Assembly (NCBI GenBank): GCA_000733415.1
Contig: KL662191.1
Coordinates: 4,557,423-4,621,422 of the forward strand
Length of the DNA: 64,000 nucleotides
Reading direction: 5' to 3'
From: [Leptolyngbya] sp. JSC-1
GTDB lineage: Bacteria > Cyanobacteriota > Cyanobacteriia > Elainellales > Elainellaceae
The translations under genes and the position numbers were made by a program. Positions within the stretch are counted from its first letter, which is position 1. Each line of letters begins with the position of its first letter. Positions 54,182-60,924 of the stretch are shown piece by piece. The notes under the pieces are model-generated. The model made no database searches. It had not been told where the DNA came from and was given only the letters and a program-made list of their open reading frames with translations.

Positions 54182-54877
54182 TTAGTTACTGCGAGAAAGC
54201 GATTCAGAGGGCAAGCAAAGCAAGTTGTCACCGTAGGTGCGGATTAGACCCCGCTGGCGCAATTTGCCCATCAGACGGGTTACCGTGACACGAGTAGAGC
54301 CAATGGCACTGCCGATCTGAGCATGGGTGAGTGCCCAGGGCAAACAGTAGCCCTCTTCGCAAGGTTCGCCAAATTCTTCGATTAACAGCGTTAAAAAGCC
54401 CAATAGACGGTCAATGGTGCGGCGCTGACCAAGCGTGCTGAGCCACAGCAGCTTACGCTGATGTTGATAACGAAAAGCATCAAGGACTTCTCGCCGGAAG
54501 TGGGGCCAGTTGTCTAAGTCGTGCCAGTACAACCAAATCACCGAGGTTTGATCGACATGGGCAAAGCTTTGAATCGTAAATGGTGATTGCGCCACAATTT
54601 CAAAGGGCTGGCCAGCACCCACAAATCCTAAAAACGCTTCTTCTGAATTAATTCTCGGCACTCGGGATGAGCCAGAAGTAGCACTAACCTGAGCTTCTCC
54701 CACTAACCGCACCGCGCCTCGCTGCACTAGATAAAGCAAGCCCGCTCGCGTTGGAATTTTCTCGTCCTTGCCGAAGGTGCGACAGCGATAGTGCTCCTGC
54801 GCCCAGTCCAGAATGCGCTGCCAGGTCAGGAACGGACGAGAGGCGTCAGATGGCGATGGTGATGACACTGAGAACAT
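54182..54877 (-). CDS. Crp/Fnr-family transcriptional regulator
   Basis: A 231-residue regulator. The N-terminal part is a degenerate cyclic-nucleotide-type beta roll (GLLYLVQRGAVRLVGEAQVS), without the PBC residues needed for cAMP. A dimer helix follows, then the C-terminal HTH LTHAQIGSAIGSTRVTVTRL. The HTH is close to that of NtcA (IGSTRVTVTRL), but the N-terminal part is different, so this is another cyanobacterial Crp-family member, not NtcA. Its targets are unknown, and it stands alone. Confidence 0.9.
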   Translation of the reverse strand: MFSVSSPSPSDASRPFLTWQRILDWAQEHYRCRTFGKDEKIPTRAGLLYLVQRGAVRLVGEAQVSATSGSSRVPRINSEEAFLGFVGAGQPFEIVAQSPFTIQSFAHVDQTSVIWLYWHDLDNWPHFRREVLDAFRYQHQRKLLWLSTLGQRRTIDRLLGFLTLLIEEFGEPCEEGYCLPWALTHAQIGSAIGSTRVTVTRLMGKLRQRGLIRTYGDNLLCLPSESLSRSN

Positions 54878-55219
54878 AGGAGAGAGGGTTTACAACCAGT
54901 TGAGATGGGAGGAATCCGCACCAAGGCTAACTGGGCAGCCCACCTCCCTGTTTTCTAATCAATCAGCGGACCTTAACTCAAGATTAGCTTAACTCTAGAA
55001 TTTTTTAGAATTAAGACTCTACTAAGCTTAACTCTACAATCAATTAATGAAACAGAAAAACTACGGAGTTAAGAATACCAAATCGTTCCTAATAATTCCT
55101 ATTATTTCTAAGCTAGCTCTTTCTAGACGGAGTATCCTCCCGTTCTTTGAAAAAGCAACAAACGTTTAGAATTTGGATCTCTGTTCAACTCCAGCCTTCA
55201 GCAATTCTCAGGCATTGGT
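54878..55219. other. AT-rich divergent intergenic region
   Basis: A 342-bp region between the Crp-family gene and the DALR-domain gene. It holds an imperfect inverted repeat CTTAACTCTA (54988-54997) and TAGAATTAAG (55006-55015) plus further CTTAACTCTA copies, so a regulator-binding cluster is possible. No gene is seen. Confidence 0.5.
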
Positions 55220-56242
55220 GTGCATTCACGAACTCTACCTATCCTATATCCAGCCCTACGTTGGTTAATAGTTAATAGGCTACAAAAAAGTCTTGATTGG
55301 CGAGAATTTCAGTGCCGAGTCGCCAAGGGTTTCGAGCAAGCAGCTACTTCTCTATCCCAGTCTCAGAGCTTGGGGGGCCAGCATTCTGAGTTTCAAGCCA
55401 TACCACTGAACCGGATCAAACTTGCTAATGAGCTGGAATATGTTTCAGCCCTAGCCTTCAAGTTGCAATCGCTACAAGCCCAACCGGCTCTGCTTCTGGC
55501 TCAGAAAATTGCAGCCAACCTTGCCTTACCCACCTGGTTTGAGCCATCGAGTCCTGCGAACCTCTGGACTGAACGGATTTGGCAGCATGTTGTGATCTCA
55601 GTGCGTCCGCCGGGGTGGATTCACCTGCGGTTGAAGCATGCGGGGGTAGCTGAATGGTTGCAGGGTTTGGCGAGTGACTTTGGGGGGGTGGGGAGTCAGG
55701 AGTTAGGAGTCAGGAGTCAGGAGTTAGGAGTCAGGAATCAGGCTTGCCAGAGCGTCAGCCGACGGGAGTTAGGAGCCAGTGGGTTTGACCATCACGCTTC
55801 TGAGATTTTTGCGGCTATGCATGCTCATGCTCGTTGCTGCTCTCTATTGCGCTGGGCGGCTCAGGAGAAGTTAATTCAAATCGCCGTGGGGGAGGCAGGG
55901 GGTGTAGCTGCGCTAGAGCTGAAACAGCCGATTCCCTGGTTGGATGCGAATCAGATGCTGCGCGGTCAAGCGTCCGAATGGAACTTGATTCTGCAAATCA
56001 GCGACACCTTGGATAATTTGGCACAGCCTCAAACCGCTCGGCAGACATTGAAGGTTCTGGCTAACTTGAGCCAAGCGTTTCAGGTATTTCATGCTCAGAG
56101 TCGCATCTGGGGAGATGACAGGCGGCGTGATCCAGCACCAGAATTGGTACAAGTGCGGCTTGGCTTGATGTTGATTACCCAAAAAGTTTTGCATTGTCTG
56201 CTAACGCAAAGCTTGAGCCTAAAACCGCCTAGCGATCTGTAA
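55220..56242 (+). CDS. Stand-alone DALR-domain protein (ArgS-like anticodon-binding fold)
   Basis: A 340-residue protein starting with GTG. Blocks such as IPLNRIKLANELEYVSALAF and MHAHARCCSLLRWAAQEKLI resemble the DALR anticodon-binding region of arginyl-tRNA synthetases (AHARICSIL), while no HIGH or KMSKS catalytic domain is present. Residues about 158-175 (GSQELGVRSQELGVRNQ) are translated from a heptamer array. Homologues with this domain are known in cyanobacteria without assigned function. A role in tRNA binding or control is possible. Confidence 0.72.
   Translation: MHSRTLPILYPALRWLIVNRLQKSLDWREFQCRVAKGFEQAATSLSQSQSLGGQHSEFQAIPLNRIKLANELEYVSALAFKLQSLQAQPALLLAQKIAANLALPTWFEPSSPANLWTERIWQHVVISVRPPGWIHLRLKHAGVAEWLQGLASDFGGVGSQELGVRSQELGVRNQACQSVSRRELGASGFDHHASEIFAAMHAHARCCSLLRWAAQEKLIQIAVGEAGGVAALELKQPIPWLDANQMLRGQASEWNLILQISDTLDNLAQPQTARQTLKVLANLSQAFQVFHAQSRIWGDDRRRDPAPELVQVRLGLMLITQKVLHCLLTQSLSLKPPSDL
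55693..55741. repeat. Intragenic heptamer array (GAGTCAG/GAGTTAG)
   Basis: Seven heptamers of GAGTCAG or GAGTTAG type lie inside the DALR-domain gene, with two more (GAGTTAG, GAGCCAG) at 55766-55779. This is the complement of the intergenic family at 8574-8615. Although 49 bp is not a multiple of three, the gene stays open, which implies compensating changes or an original in-frame insertion. Confidence 0.92.
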
Positions 56243-56320
56243 ACCTCTGAACAAATAAACAAAGGTTATATTTCTAATGCAAAATATTTGTCACATCTAT
56301 GCAACGTTGGCGTCAAACGG

Positions 56321-56350
56321 ATGACAAAGACAATCAAGGTCTGTTATGCT
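56321..56350 (+). promoter_or_regulatory. Promoter of the small RNA
   Basis: ATGACA (56321-56326, one mismatch to TTGACA), an 18-bp spacer and TATGCT (56345-56350, one mismatch to TATAAT-like boxes) give a sigma70-type promoter with a predicted start near 56357-56358. Confidence 0.6.
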
Positions 56351-56357
56351 TACTGTC

Positions 56358-56427
56358 GTGTGAGGAGCGAACCAGCAAGGGCACCGAGACGAAACACGGT
56401 CAGTCGTCGGTGCCCTTTCTGATTTTT
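56358..56427 (+). ncRNA. Candidate small RNA with anti-Yfr1 5' end
   Basis: A predicted RNA of about 70 nt, with its own promoter and terminator, lies between the DALR gene and the NlpC/P60 gene. Its first 11 bases, GTGTGAGGAGC, are the exact complement of CTCCTCACAC, the unpaired core motif of the cyanobacterial small RNA Yfr1. After a single-stranded GAACCAGC stretch comes the terminator hairpin, with GACGAAACACGGTCAG in the loop. It could be an interaction partner of Yfr1 or a member of another Yfr family. The alternative, Yfr1 itself on the minus strand, lacks the second stem-loop and U-tract. Confidence 0.6.
56377..56427 (+). terminator. Rho-independent terminator of the small RNA
   Basis: AAGGGCACCGA (56377-56387) pairs perfectly with TCGGTGCCCTT (56407-56417), an 11-bp stem with a 19-nt loop, followed by TCTGATTTTT. 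The hairpin is the strongest in this part of the window. Confidence 0.82.
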
Positions 56428-56484
56428 AAACTCTCTATTGAATGCTGATGTTGCTCTGAACTTAGCCCTGAACTGAAGCCAGAT

Positions 56485-57216
56485 TCAGACAGTGCGATCA
56501 GCCTGGGGAATGTAGCTGGCTACGACTCGGCCTGCCCCCCGCAACTGACGATAATAAGCTTGGCTGACGGCATCCCCCTGTTCGGACAACACATCAATAC
56601 CGATGCCGTTCCGTCCCTGATCTTTGCCAGAACTGTGAATGTAGTACCCCTCACCCAGGTAAAGGCCAACATGGGTGGCGCGGTCGGGCCGACCAAAGAA
56701 CACCAAATCTCCCGGCTCTAGCTGGTCTAATTGAACGGGCTGGACGAAAGCTTCTTGCTGATAGGCATCTCTGGGTAGCCAAATTCCAGCTACCGCAAAG
56801 GCCGTTTGCATCAGACCTGAACAATCGTAGTTGGGTCCGACCGTGCCGCCCCAGAGGTAGTGATTCGGCTGCATCATCGCTTGGTGCGTATAGGCAATTA
56901 CCTGCGGTAACCGAGCGCGAATTTCTGCTTCTGCCAATACCAGGGGTTGATAGGTCGCTTCTGCCACCTCCAGTAAATCCAGATCTTCGGTGGCGATCCA
57001 ACCCGGATAGTCATCTTCGCAGAGCTGCACAGGAATGGCCTGAGCTTTGCTGTCCAGTTCTACCCCTGTCGCTAGGCGGAGTTGTCGTCCTGCCACCGCT
57101 TGGGTTGCTAGGCTTTGCAAGGCTGGAGCATCGTAGAGGTTGAGATTGCCCAGACAGTGATATTCCAGAAGCTCACCTACCGCCAGCGCAGTTTGAATTT
57201 GCACCAAGGAAACCAT
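56485..57216 (-). CDS. NlpC/P60 peptidase with SH3-like domain (C40)
   Basis: A cell-wall endopeptidase of 243 residues. The start at 57216 (MVSLVQ) is preferred over a TTG at 57225. The N-terminal part (about 15-85) resembles a bacterial SH3 domain (YHCLGNLNLYDAPALQSLAT; GWIATEDLDLL), and the C-terminal part is NlpC/P60 with Cys132 (NYDCSGL), His182 (THVGLYLG) and His194 (IHSSG), the catalytic triad. Such enzymes cut between D-Glu and diamino acid in peptidoglycan stems. No clear signal peptide is visible, so it may act on recycled muropeptides. It is divergent from the serine hydrolase at 57371. Confidence 0.92.
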   Translation of the reverse strand: MVSLVQIQTALAVGELLEYHCLGNLNLYDAPALQSLATQAVAGRQLRLATGVELDSKAQAIPVQLCEDDYPGWIATEDLDLLEVAEATYQPLVLAEAEIRARLPQVIAYTHQAMMQPNHYLWGGTVGPNYDCSGLMQTAFAVAGIWLPRDAYQQEAFVQPVQLDQLEPGDLVFFGRPDRATHVGLYLGEGYYIHSSGKDQGRNGIGIDVLSEQGDAVSQAYYRQLRGAGRVVASYIPQADRTV

Positions 57217-57370
57217 CAGCAGCAACCATCCATCTTGCTAAACCAAACTTGAGCGAAACGCGGAACAGAACTGACCAACGTAACGCCCACGCTCGATAAT
57301 AAAACTATTCGATCACACAATTCGGCTATCCATTAGGCTAGCTGCTAAACGAAGCCGCATCTCGGTTACT

Positions 57371-58309
57371 ATGCTTTTTTTTCATCGCGACGAGGCGTTA
57401 AACCAACTGGGTGAACAAATTCTAGAAGCAGCCTGGGCCACCTTTCCGGAACTGGCGCGCAACCAGATTGCTATGACCTGGATTGTGTACGACGAGCCGG
57501 TGCCGGTCAACACAGGCGGCGCACTCAGGCCCGAAGAGTTCTGGCGCTATCCGGTGCGGGGGTTTGCCTATCACGGCTCTGAGTTGTTCTATCCAGCCAG
57601 CATTGTCAAGCTGTTTTACCTGGTGGCCGTGCAGGAATGGTTGGAGCAGGGCATGATTATGCCGTCGGCGGAACTGGACCGGGCGATTCGCGACATGATT
57701 GTCGATTCCAGCAATGATGCTACTAGTCTAGTGATGGACATGCTTAGCGGCACGACTAGCGGCCCAGAGCTGCCACACGGACCGTTTGAAACCTGGCAAT
57801 ATCAGCGCAATATCGTCAATCGCTACTTTCAGTCGCTGAATTGGGTTGAGCTAGAAGGGATTAACGCCAACCAAAAAACCTGGTGTGATGGAGCCTATGG
57901 ACGCGAGCAGGTCTTTTTGGGCGAGCAGCGGCAAAATCGCAATCAGCTCACCACAAACGCCACAGCTCGATTACTGCACAGCATTGTGGGTGGCGTCGCT
58001 GTCTCTTCAGCCCGATCTCAGGCGATGATGGCCTTGCTGAAACGCAGCCTTGACCCCGCCGATCTGGAAGCCAATTCAGAAAATCAAGTCAGTGGTTTTT
58101 TAGGCGCAGGCTTACCGCAAACGGCGCAGCTTTGGTCGAAGGCGGGCTGGATGAGCCAGGTGCGTCACGATGCAGCCTACATTGAAATTCCCGGATTACG
58201 GCCCTATTTGCTGGTCGTGTTCACCGAAGGCAAGGCCCAAAGCCAGAACGATGCGCTGCTACCCTTTGTGGCGCAACAAATAATGAAAGCGATGGAGACA
58301 TTGGCTTAG
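57371..58309 (+). CDS. Class-A beta-lactamase-fold serine hydrolase
   Basis: A 312-residue penicillin-recognising hydrolase. SxxK is SIVK (Ser77, Lys80), the SxN-type motif is SSND (about 113), and the KTG-like triad appears as WSKAGWMS. The Glu166-type omega loop of real beta-lactamases is not evident, so it is more likely a peptidase or esterase than an antibiotic-resistance enzyme. There is no signal peptide. It is divergent from the NlpC/P60 gene, with 154 bp between, and both deal with cell-wall peptides. Confidence 0.86.
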   Translation: MLFFHRDEALNQLGEQILEAAWATFPELARNQIAMTWIVYDEPVPVNTGGALRPEEFWRYPVRGFAYHGSELFYPASIVKLFYLVAVQEWLEQGMIMPSAELDRAIRDMIVDSSNDATSLVMDMLSGTTSGPELPHGPFETWQYQRNIVNRYFQSLNWVELEGINANQKTWCDGAYGREQVFLGEQRQNRNQLTTNATARLLHSIVGGVAVSSARSQAMMALLKRSLDPADLEANSENQVSGFLGAGLPQTAQLWSKAGWMSQVRHDAAYIEIPGLRPYLLVVFTEGKAQSQNDALLPFVAQQIMKAMETLA

Positions 58310-58326
58310 TAACCAGAGGACCGACT

Positions 58327-58429
58327 TACAGCCTTTTTCAGGCTAGTAAAGTACGAAAAACGGGGTGCAGGGGCACTGTCCCTGCACCCCCTGCACCCCC
58401 TGTACCTCATATGAGTGAAAAACGCTGTA
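58327..58429 (+). mobile_element. MITE, copy B
   Basis: A 103-bp element matching copy A (22514-22605) in reverse orientation over its whole length, except for an extra CCCTGCACC-type unit. Ends are TACAGCCTTTTTCA and the inverted TACAGCGTTTTTCA. The interior GTGCAGGGGCACTGTCCCTGC forms a strong hairpin that may also terminate the upstream gene. It starts 18 bp after the serine hydrolase stop. Confidence 0.8.
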
Positions 58430-58516
58430 TACCAGTTCTTAGTTTTGAGTTACGGAACCTGCACAATCTAGCCTGTTGAGCTTGGTGATTTGTAGCTCAA
58501 TCAAAGGGAAATGGTA

Positions 58517-59197
58517 TTACTGACAAACCAGCGAGTTGAATACTTGATTGGCCTGCTCCGCTGCCCGATCTCCCAAGGCGGAAATCACGACAATGTGGCT
58601 TTCGTCGTCTAGCACCCGCTTTGCTTCGTACTTAACGGCAGGTAGAGGCGCAGCATCACTGGCAACCGTCAGGCTGCCCTGCTGGATTTCCACTGGCGTA
58701 ATCATGCCGCAAACCGGCTTTTCTTCGGTGCGGGCCTCGTTGACCTGAAATGTGGCTGGGTCTTGGAAGGAGAAAGAAAAGCCTGAGAACAACTCGTTCC
58801 GCGGTTCGGGGCTGGGATTCGGCTCTTCGGTTGCCGTTTCTGGAGCTACGAGCGGCATCCGAGCTAGGAACAGCTCCACTGTCGGAATAGACTGAGGGGA
58901 CTGAGGGGACGCCCCCGGAGACGTGGCTGGAGTCACCGTCGCAATGCTCGTTATCACCGCCATTTTGCCGCCGCCAATGTTGGTGCCAAAGAAGCCTCTG
59001 GAGCCGCCAGGAATCTCGTAGGTCATCAGACTCTGAGCAATCGCCTCGGCCCGTTCCGCATCAAAGGCATTGCCCAGCGCCTTAATGCCCAATCCGGCTA
59101 GACCTGCGATTACCAGCAGCACCGCTCCAGCCGTAATTGCGACCCCTTCCCAAATGCTGACCGGATATTCAACCGGCGTTTCTACAAAATCGTCCAT
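58517..59197 (-). CDS. Membrane-anchored protein, unrecognised
   Basis: A 226-residue protein. The start at 59197 (MDDFVETP) is preferred over a TTG at 59227. One membrane segment lies at about 19-39 (AITAGAVLLVIAGLAGLGIK), with a Thr/Pro/Ser-rich linker (100-145), and a C-terminal domain containing two Cys (KPVCGMI and the final SLVCQ) that could form a disulfide outside the membrane. The region EIPGGSRGFFGTNIGGGKMA is Gly-rich. No family is recognised. It lies upstream of MITE copy B and just downstream of the transglutaminase on the same strand. Confidence 0.74.
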   Translation of the reverse strand: MDDFVETPVEYPVSIWEGVAITAGAVLLVIAGLAGLGIKALGNAFDAERAEAIAQSLMTYEIPGGSRGFFGTNIGGGKMAVITSIATVTPATSPGASPQSPQSIPTVELFLARMPLVAPETATEEPNPSPEPRNELFSGFSFSFQDPATFQVNEARTEEKPVCGMITPVEIQQGSLTVASDAAPLPAVKYEAKRVLDDESHIVVISALGDRAAEQANQVFNSLVCQ

Positions 59198-59264
59198 TAG
59201 GTTACATCGCTGAAATGCCACCAACAAGTTACATTACGAACCTGAATCCCATTTCTTTTCCAGC

Positions 59265-60077
59265 TTACCCAGCCGTACTCTCTTTCACCCAGACTTGCAT
59301 ATTCAGCAACTGCATGGGGCCAAACTGGGTTGCCAGGGCCACATCTGCCGCATCTCGCCCGTAGGCAATCGCGATTCGATTTCCGCGTGGCTGGGCTTGG
59401 GTGGCGTCGAAGGTGTACCAACGGCCTTGAGTTTCATCGGTGGAGTTGAGTCCCACATAGGCTTCAAACCAGGCGTGTAAGTCCATTGGGTCGAGGTCGT
59501 GCAGATAGCCTACCACCATGCGAGCTGGAATATTGAGGCTGCGGCAGAGGGCAATTCCCAAATGGGCAAAGTCGCGACAGACGCCTACTCGTTTTTCTAC
59601 CGTATCCAGCGCCCAGGTTGAGGCATCGCTGGTGCCATAGGCATATTCGATGTTCTGCTGAATCCAACTGCGGATGGTTTCGACTTGGTCGTAACCCGGA
59701 GCGCGATTTCCCACTATCTCTAACGCTAGATCCGCCATGCGGTCAGCAGGACAGTAGCGGCTCGGCAGCAAGAATTGCAGCACGCTTTCTGGCAGGTATT
59801 GCACTGGCACATACAGTGCTCCTGGAGCCACATCAATTGCGTCTGCCGTTTCGACTACGGCGGTGGACTTGACCTGAAACGGACCGGGAGGCACAATCAG
59901 CCGCTGACAGAGGTTGCCATAGCCATCGGTGTATTCGATCACGGGCACCATGGGGTTGAGCAGATACTCTTCCCGACTCACCCATTGCCCATAGCCGCTT
60001 CTGGGCCGCAGCATCAAAATTACCGGCGTGGGGGCGCTAGCTTCAAACGAAATCTGACAGCCTGCTTCTAGCTGCAT
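59265..60077 (-). CDS. Transglutaminase-like cysteine peptidase family protein
   Basis: A 270-residue protein. The start at 60077 is chosen because AGGAG lies just before the ATG (a longer frame to 60200 has no such site). An N-terminal beta domain is followed by the transglutaminase core with Cys167 (RVGVCRDFAH), His201 (DLHAWFEAYV) and Asp224 (TFDATQ), the catalytic triad. Such bacterial proteins hydrolyse or crosslink amides, and many act near membranes, but no signal peptide is seen. It lies 67 bp upstream of the membrane protein gene on the same strand. Confidence 0.92.
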   Translation of the reverse strand: MQLEAGCQISFEASAPTPVILMLRPRSGYGQWVSREEYLLNPMVPVIEYTDGYGNLCQRLIVPPGPFQVKSTAVVETADAIDVAPGALYVPVQYLPESVLQFLLPSRYCPADRMADLALEIVGNRAPGYDQVETIRSWIQQNIEYAYGTSDASTWALDTVEKRVGVCRDFAHLGIALCRSLNIPARMVVGYLHDLDPMDLHAWFEAYVGLNSTDETQGRWYTFDATQAQPRGNRIAIAYGRDAADVALATQFGPMQLLNMQVWVKESTAG

Positions 60078-60185
60078 GGAGTCTCCTGATTCTGATGGTG
60101 ATTTGCAGGATAGCGAGTCCAGCGAAGCGGCGCAACGTCCTGCTGTTGATAAACTTAAACCAAGCGTCAAGACAAGGTCGTAGGC

Positions 60186-60557
60186 ATGGCTGCAATTCAT
60201 CGTAAGGAAGTTACGCTCTATGAGGAGGCCAAAGCGGGTCTCAGTTCTTTAGTGCGGCAACTGGTAATCGTCTTCCTTGGCTTTGTTGTGATGTTGCTGC
60301 TGACTGGAGGCGCTCCATCTGGCTTTGTTGTTGCTCTGAGTTTTTGTCTCGGTACTGCTTTCGTGGCTTGGAAAGAACAAAAGCGAATTTCTAGATTGAG
60401 ATCAACTGAGGATAAGACTGCTGCGGGTTCACAGACTATGAACATTCTCTCAGTCAATCATCAATCTGTGCGTAGAAGCAGTAAGAACAGCGGTACTAGA
60501 CCCCGGACCAACTGGAGTACTTCTTCACAGTCAGGAGATACAAATACTCACTTCTAA
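60186..60557 (+). CDS. Small membrane protein, possibly the N-terminal half of a broken gene
   Basis: A 123-residue protein. It begins MAAIHRKEVTLYEEAKAGLS, and has two membrane segments (about 27-43 and 46-62), then a basic, low-complexity Ser/Thr/Asn tail. From about 60442 another frame stays open to 60924 and reads more protein-like sequence (EAVRTAVLDPGPTGVLLHSQ) over the tail of this ORF. The tail may therefore be a frameshift artefact or a true lesion. The region is AT-richer than its neighbours. Confidence 0.55.
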   Translation: MAAIHRKEVTLYEEAKAGLSSLVRQLVIVFLGFVVMLLLTGGAPSGFVVALSFCLGTAFVAWKEQKRISRLRSTEDKTAAGSQTMNILSVNHQSVRRSSKNSGTRPRTNWSTSSQSGDTNTHF

Positions 60558-60636
60558 TTTCCCTGACAAAAAACGACTTCAGATACTACCTACGGGCGAA
60601 ATAGTTGTCACTTCTATACAAGTTCAAAATATTCTG

Positions 60637-60924
60637 ATGCCTGCATCAAAAGAGTCAGTAGTTGAAGTTGCATCTGAGCTTCGGCGTCTACTAGAGCAAT
60701 TTTCTCAGGCTGCCCCGAATAACACAGTATCTGAGCGGATGGTAGTCTTTACAAAAGTCATAGAAGAAATTGAAAGGCAGCCTCAGTTCAAACAGCAGCT
60801 AATCAAAGTGATGAAGTCGGGGGGAATAGAAGGCTTAAGAGAATCGATCGAATATCCTGATGTCAGCGTTTTATTGGCAGCACTAGAGACATACACCAAT
60901 TCCTCAACGCAAATCGATTCCTAG
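60637..60924 (+). CDS. Helical protein, possibly the C-terminal half of a broken gene
   Basis: A 95-residue helical protein (MPASKESVVEVASELRRLLE; QFKQQLIKVMKSGGIEGLRE; VSVLLAALETYTNS), resembling the C-terminal domains of various filamentous-cyanobacterial proteins that end in a short helical unit with KSGG and VAALE patterns. Its frame is open upstream to 60442 without stops. The last 21 bp overlap the convergent ATPase gene. It may belong with the ORF at 60186. The role is unknown. Confidence 0.55.
   Translation: MPASKESVVEVASELRRLLEQFSQAAPNNTVSERMVVFTKVIEEIERQPQFKQQLIKVMKSGGIEGLRESIEYPDVSVLLAALETYTNSSTQIDS

Noticed and set aside
54182..54877. NtcA
   Set aside because: The recognition helix is similar, but the N-terminal effector domain and overall sequence do not match NtcA.
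56340..56425. Yfr1 itself on the minus strand
   Set aside because: CTCCTCACAC is present on that strand, but there is no second stem-loop with U-tract after it, while promoter and terminator both support the plus strand.
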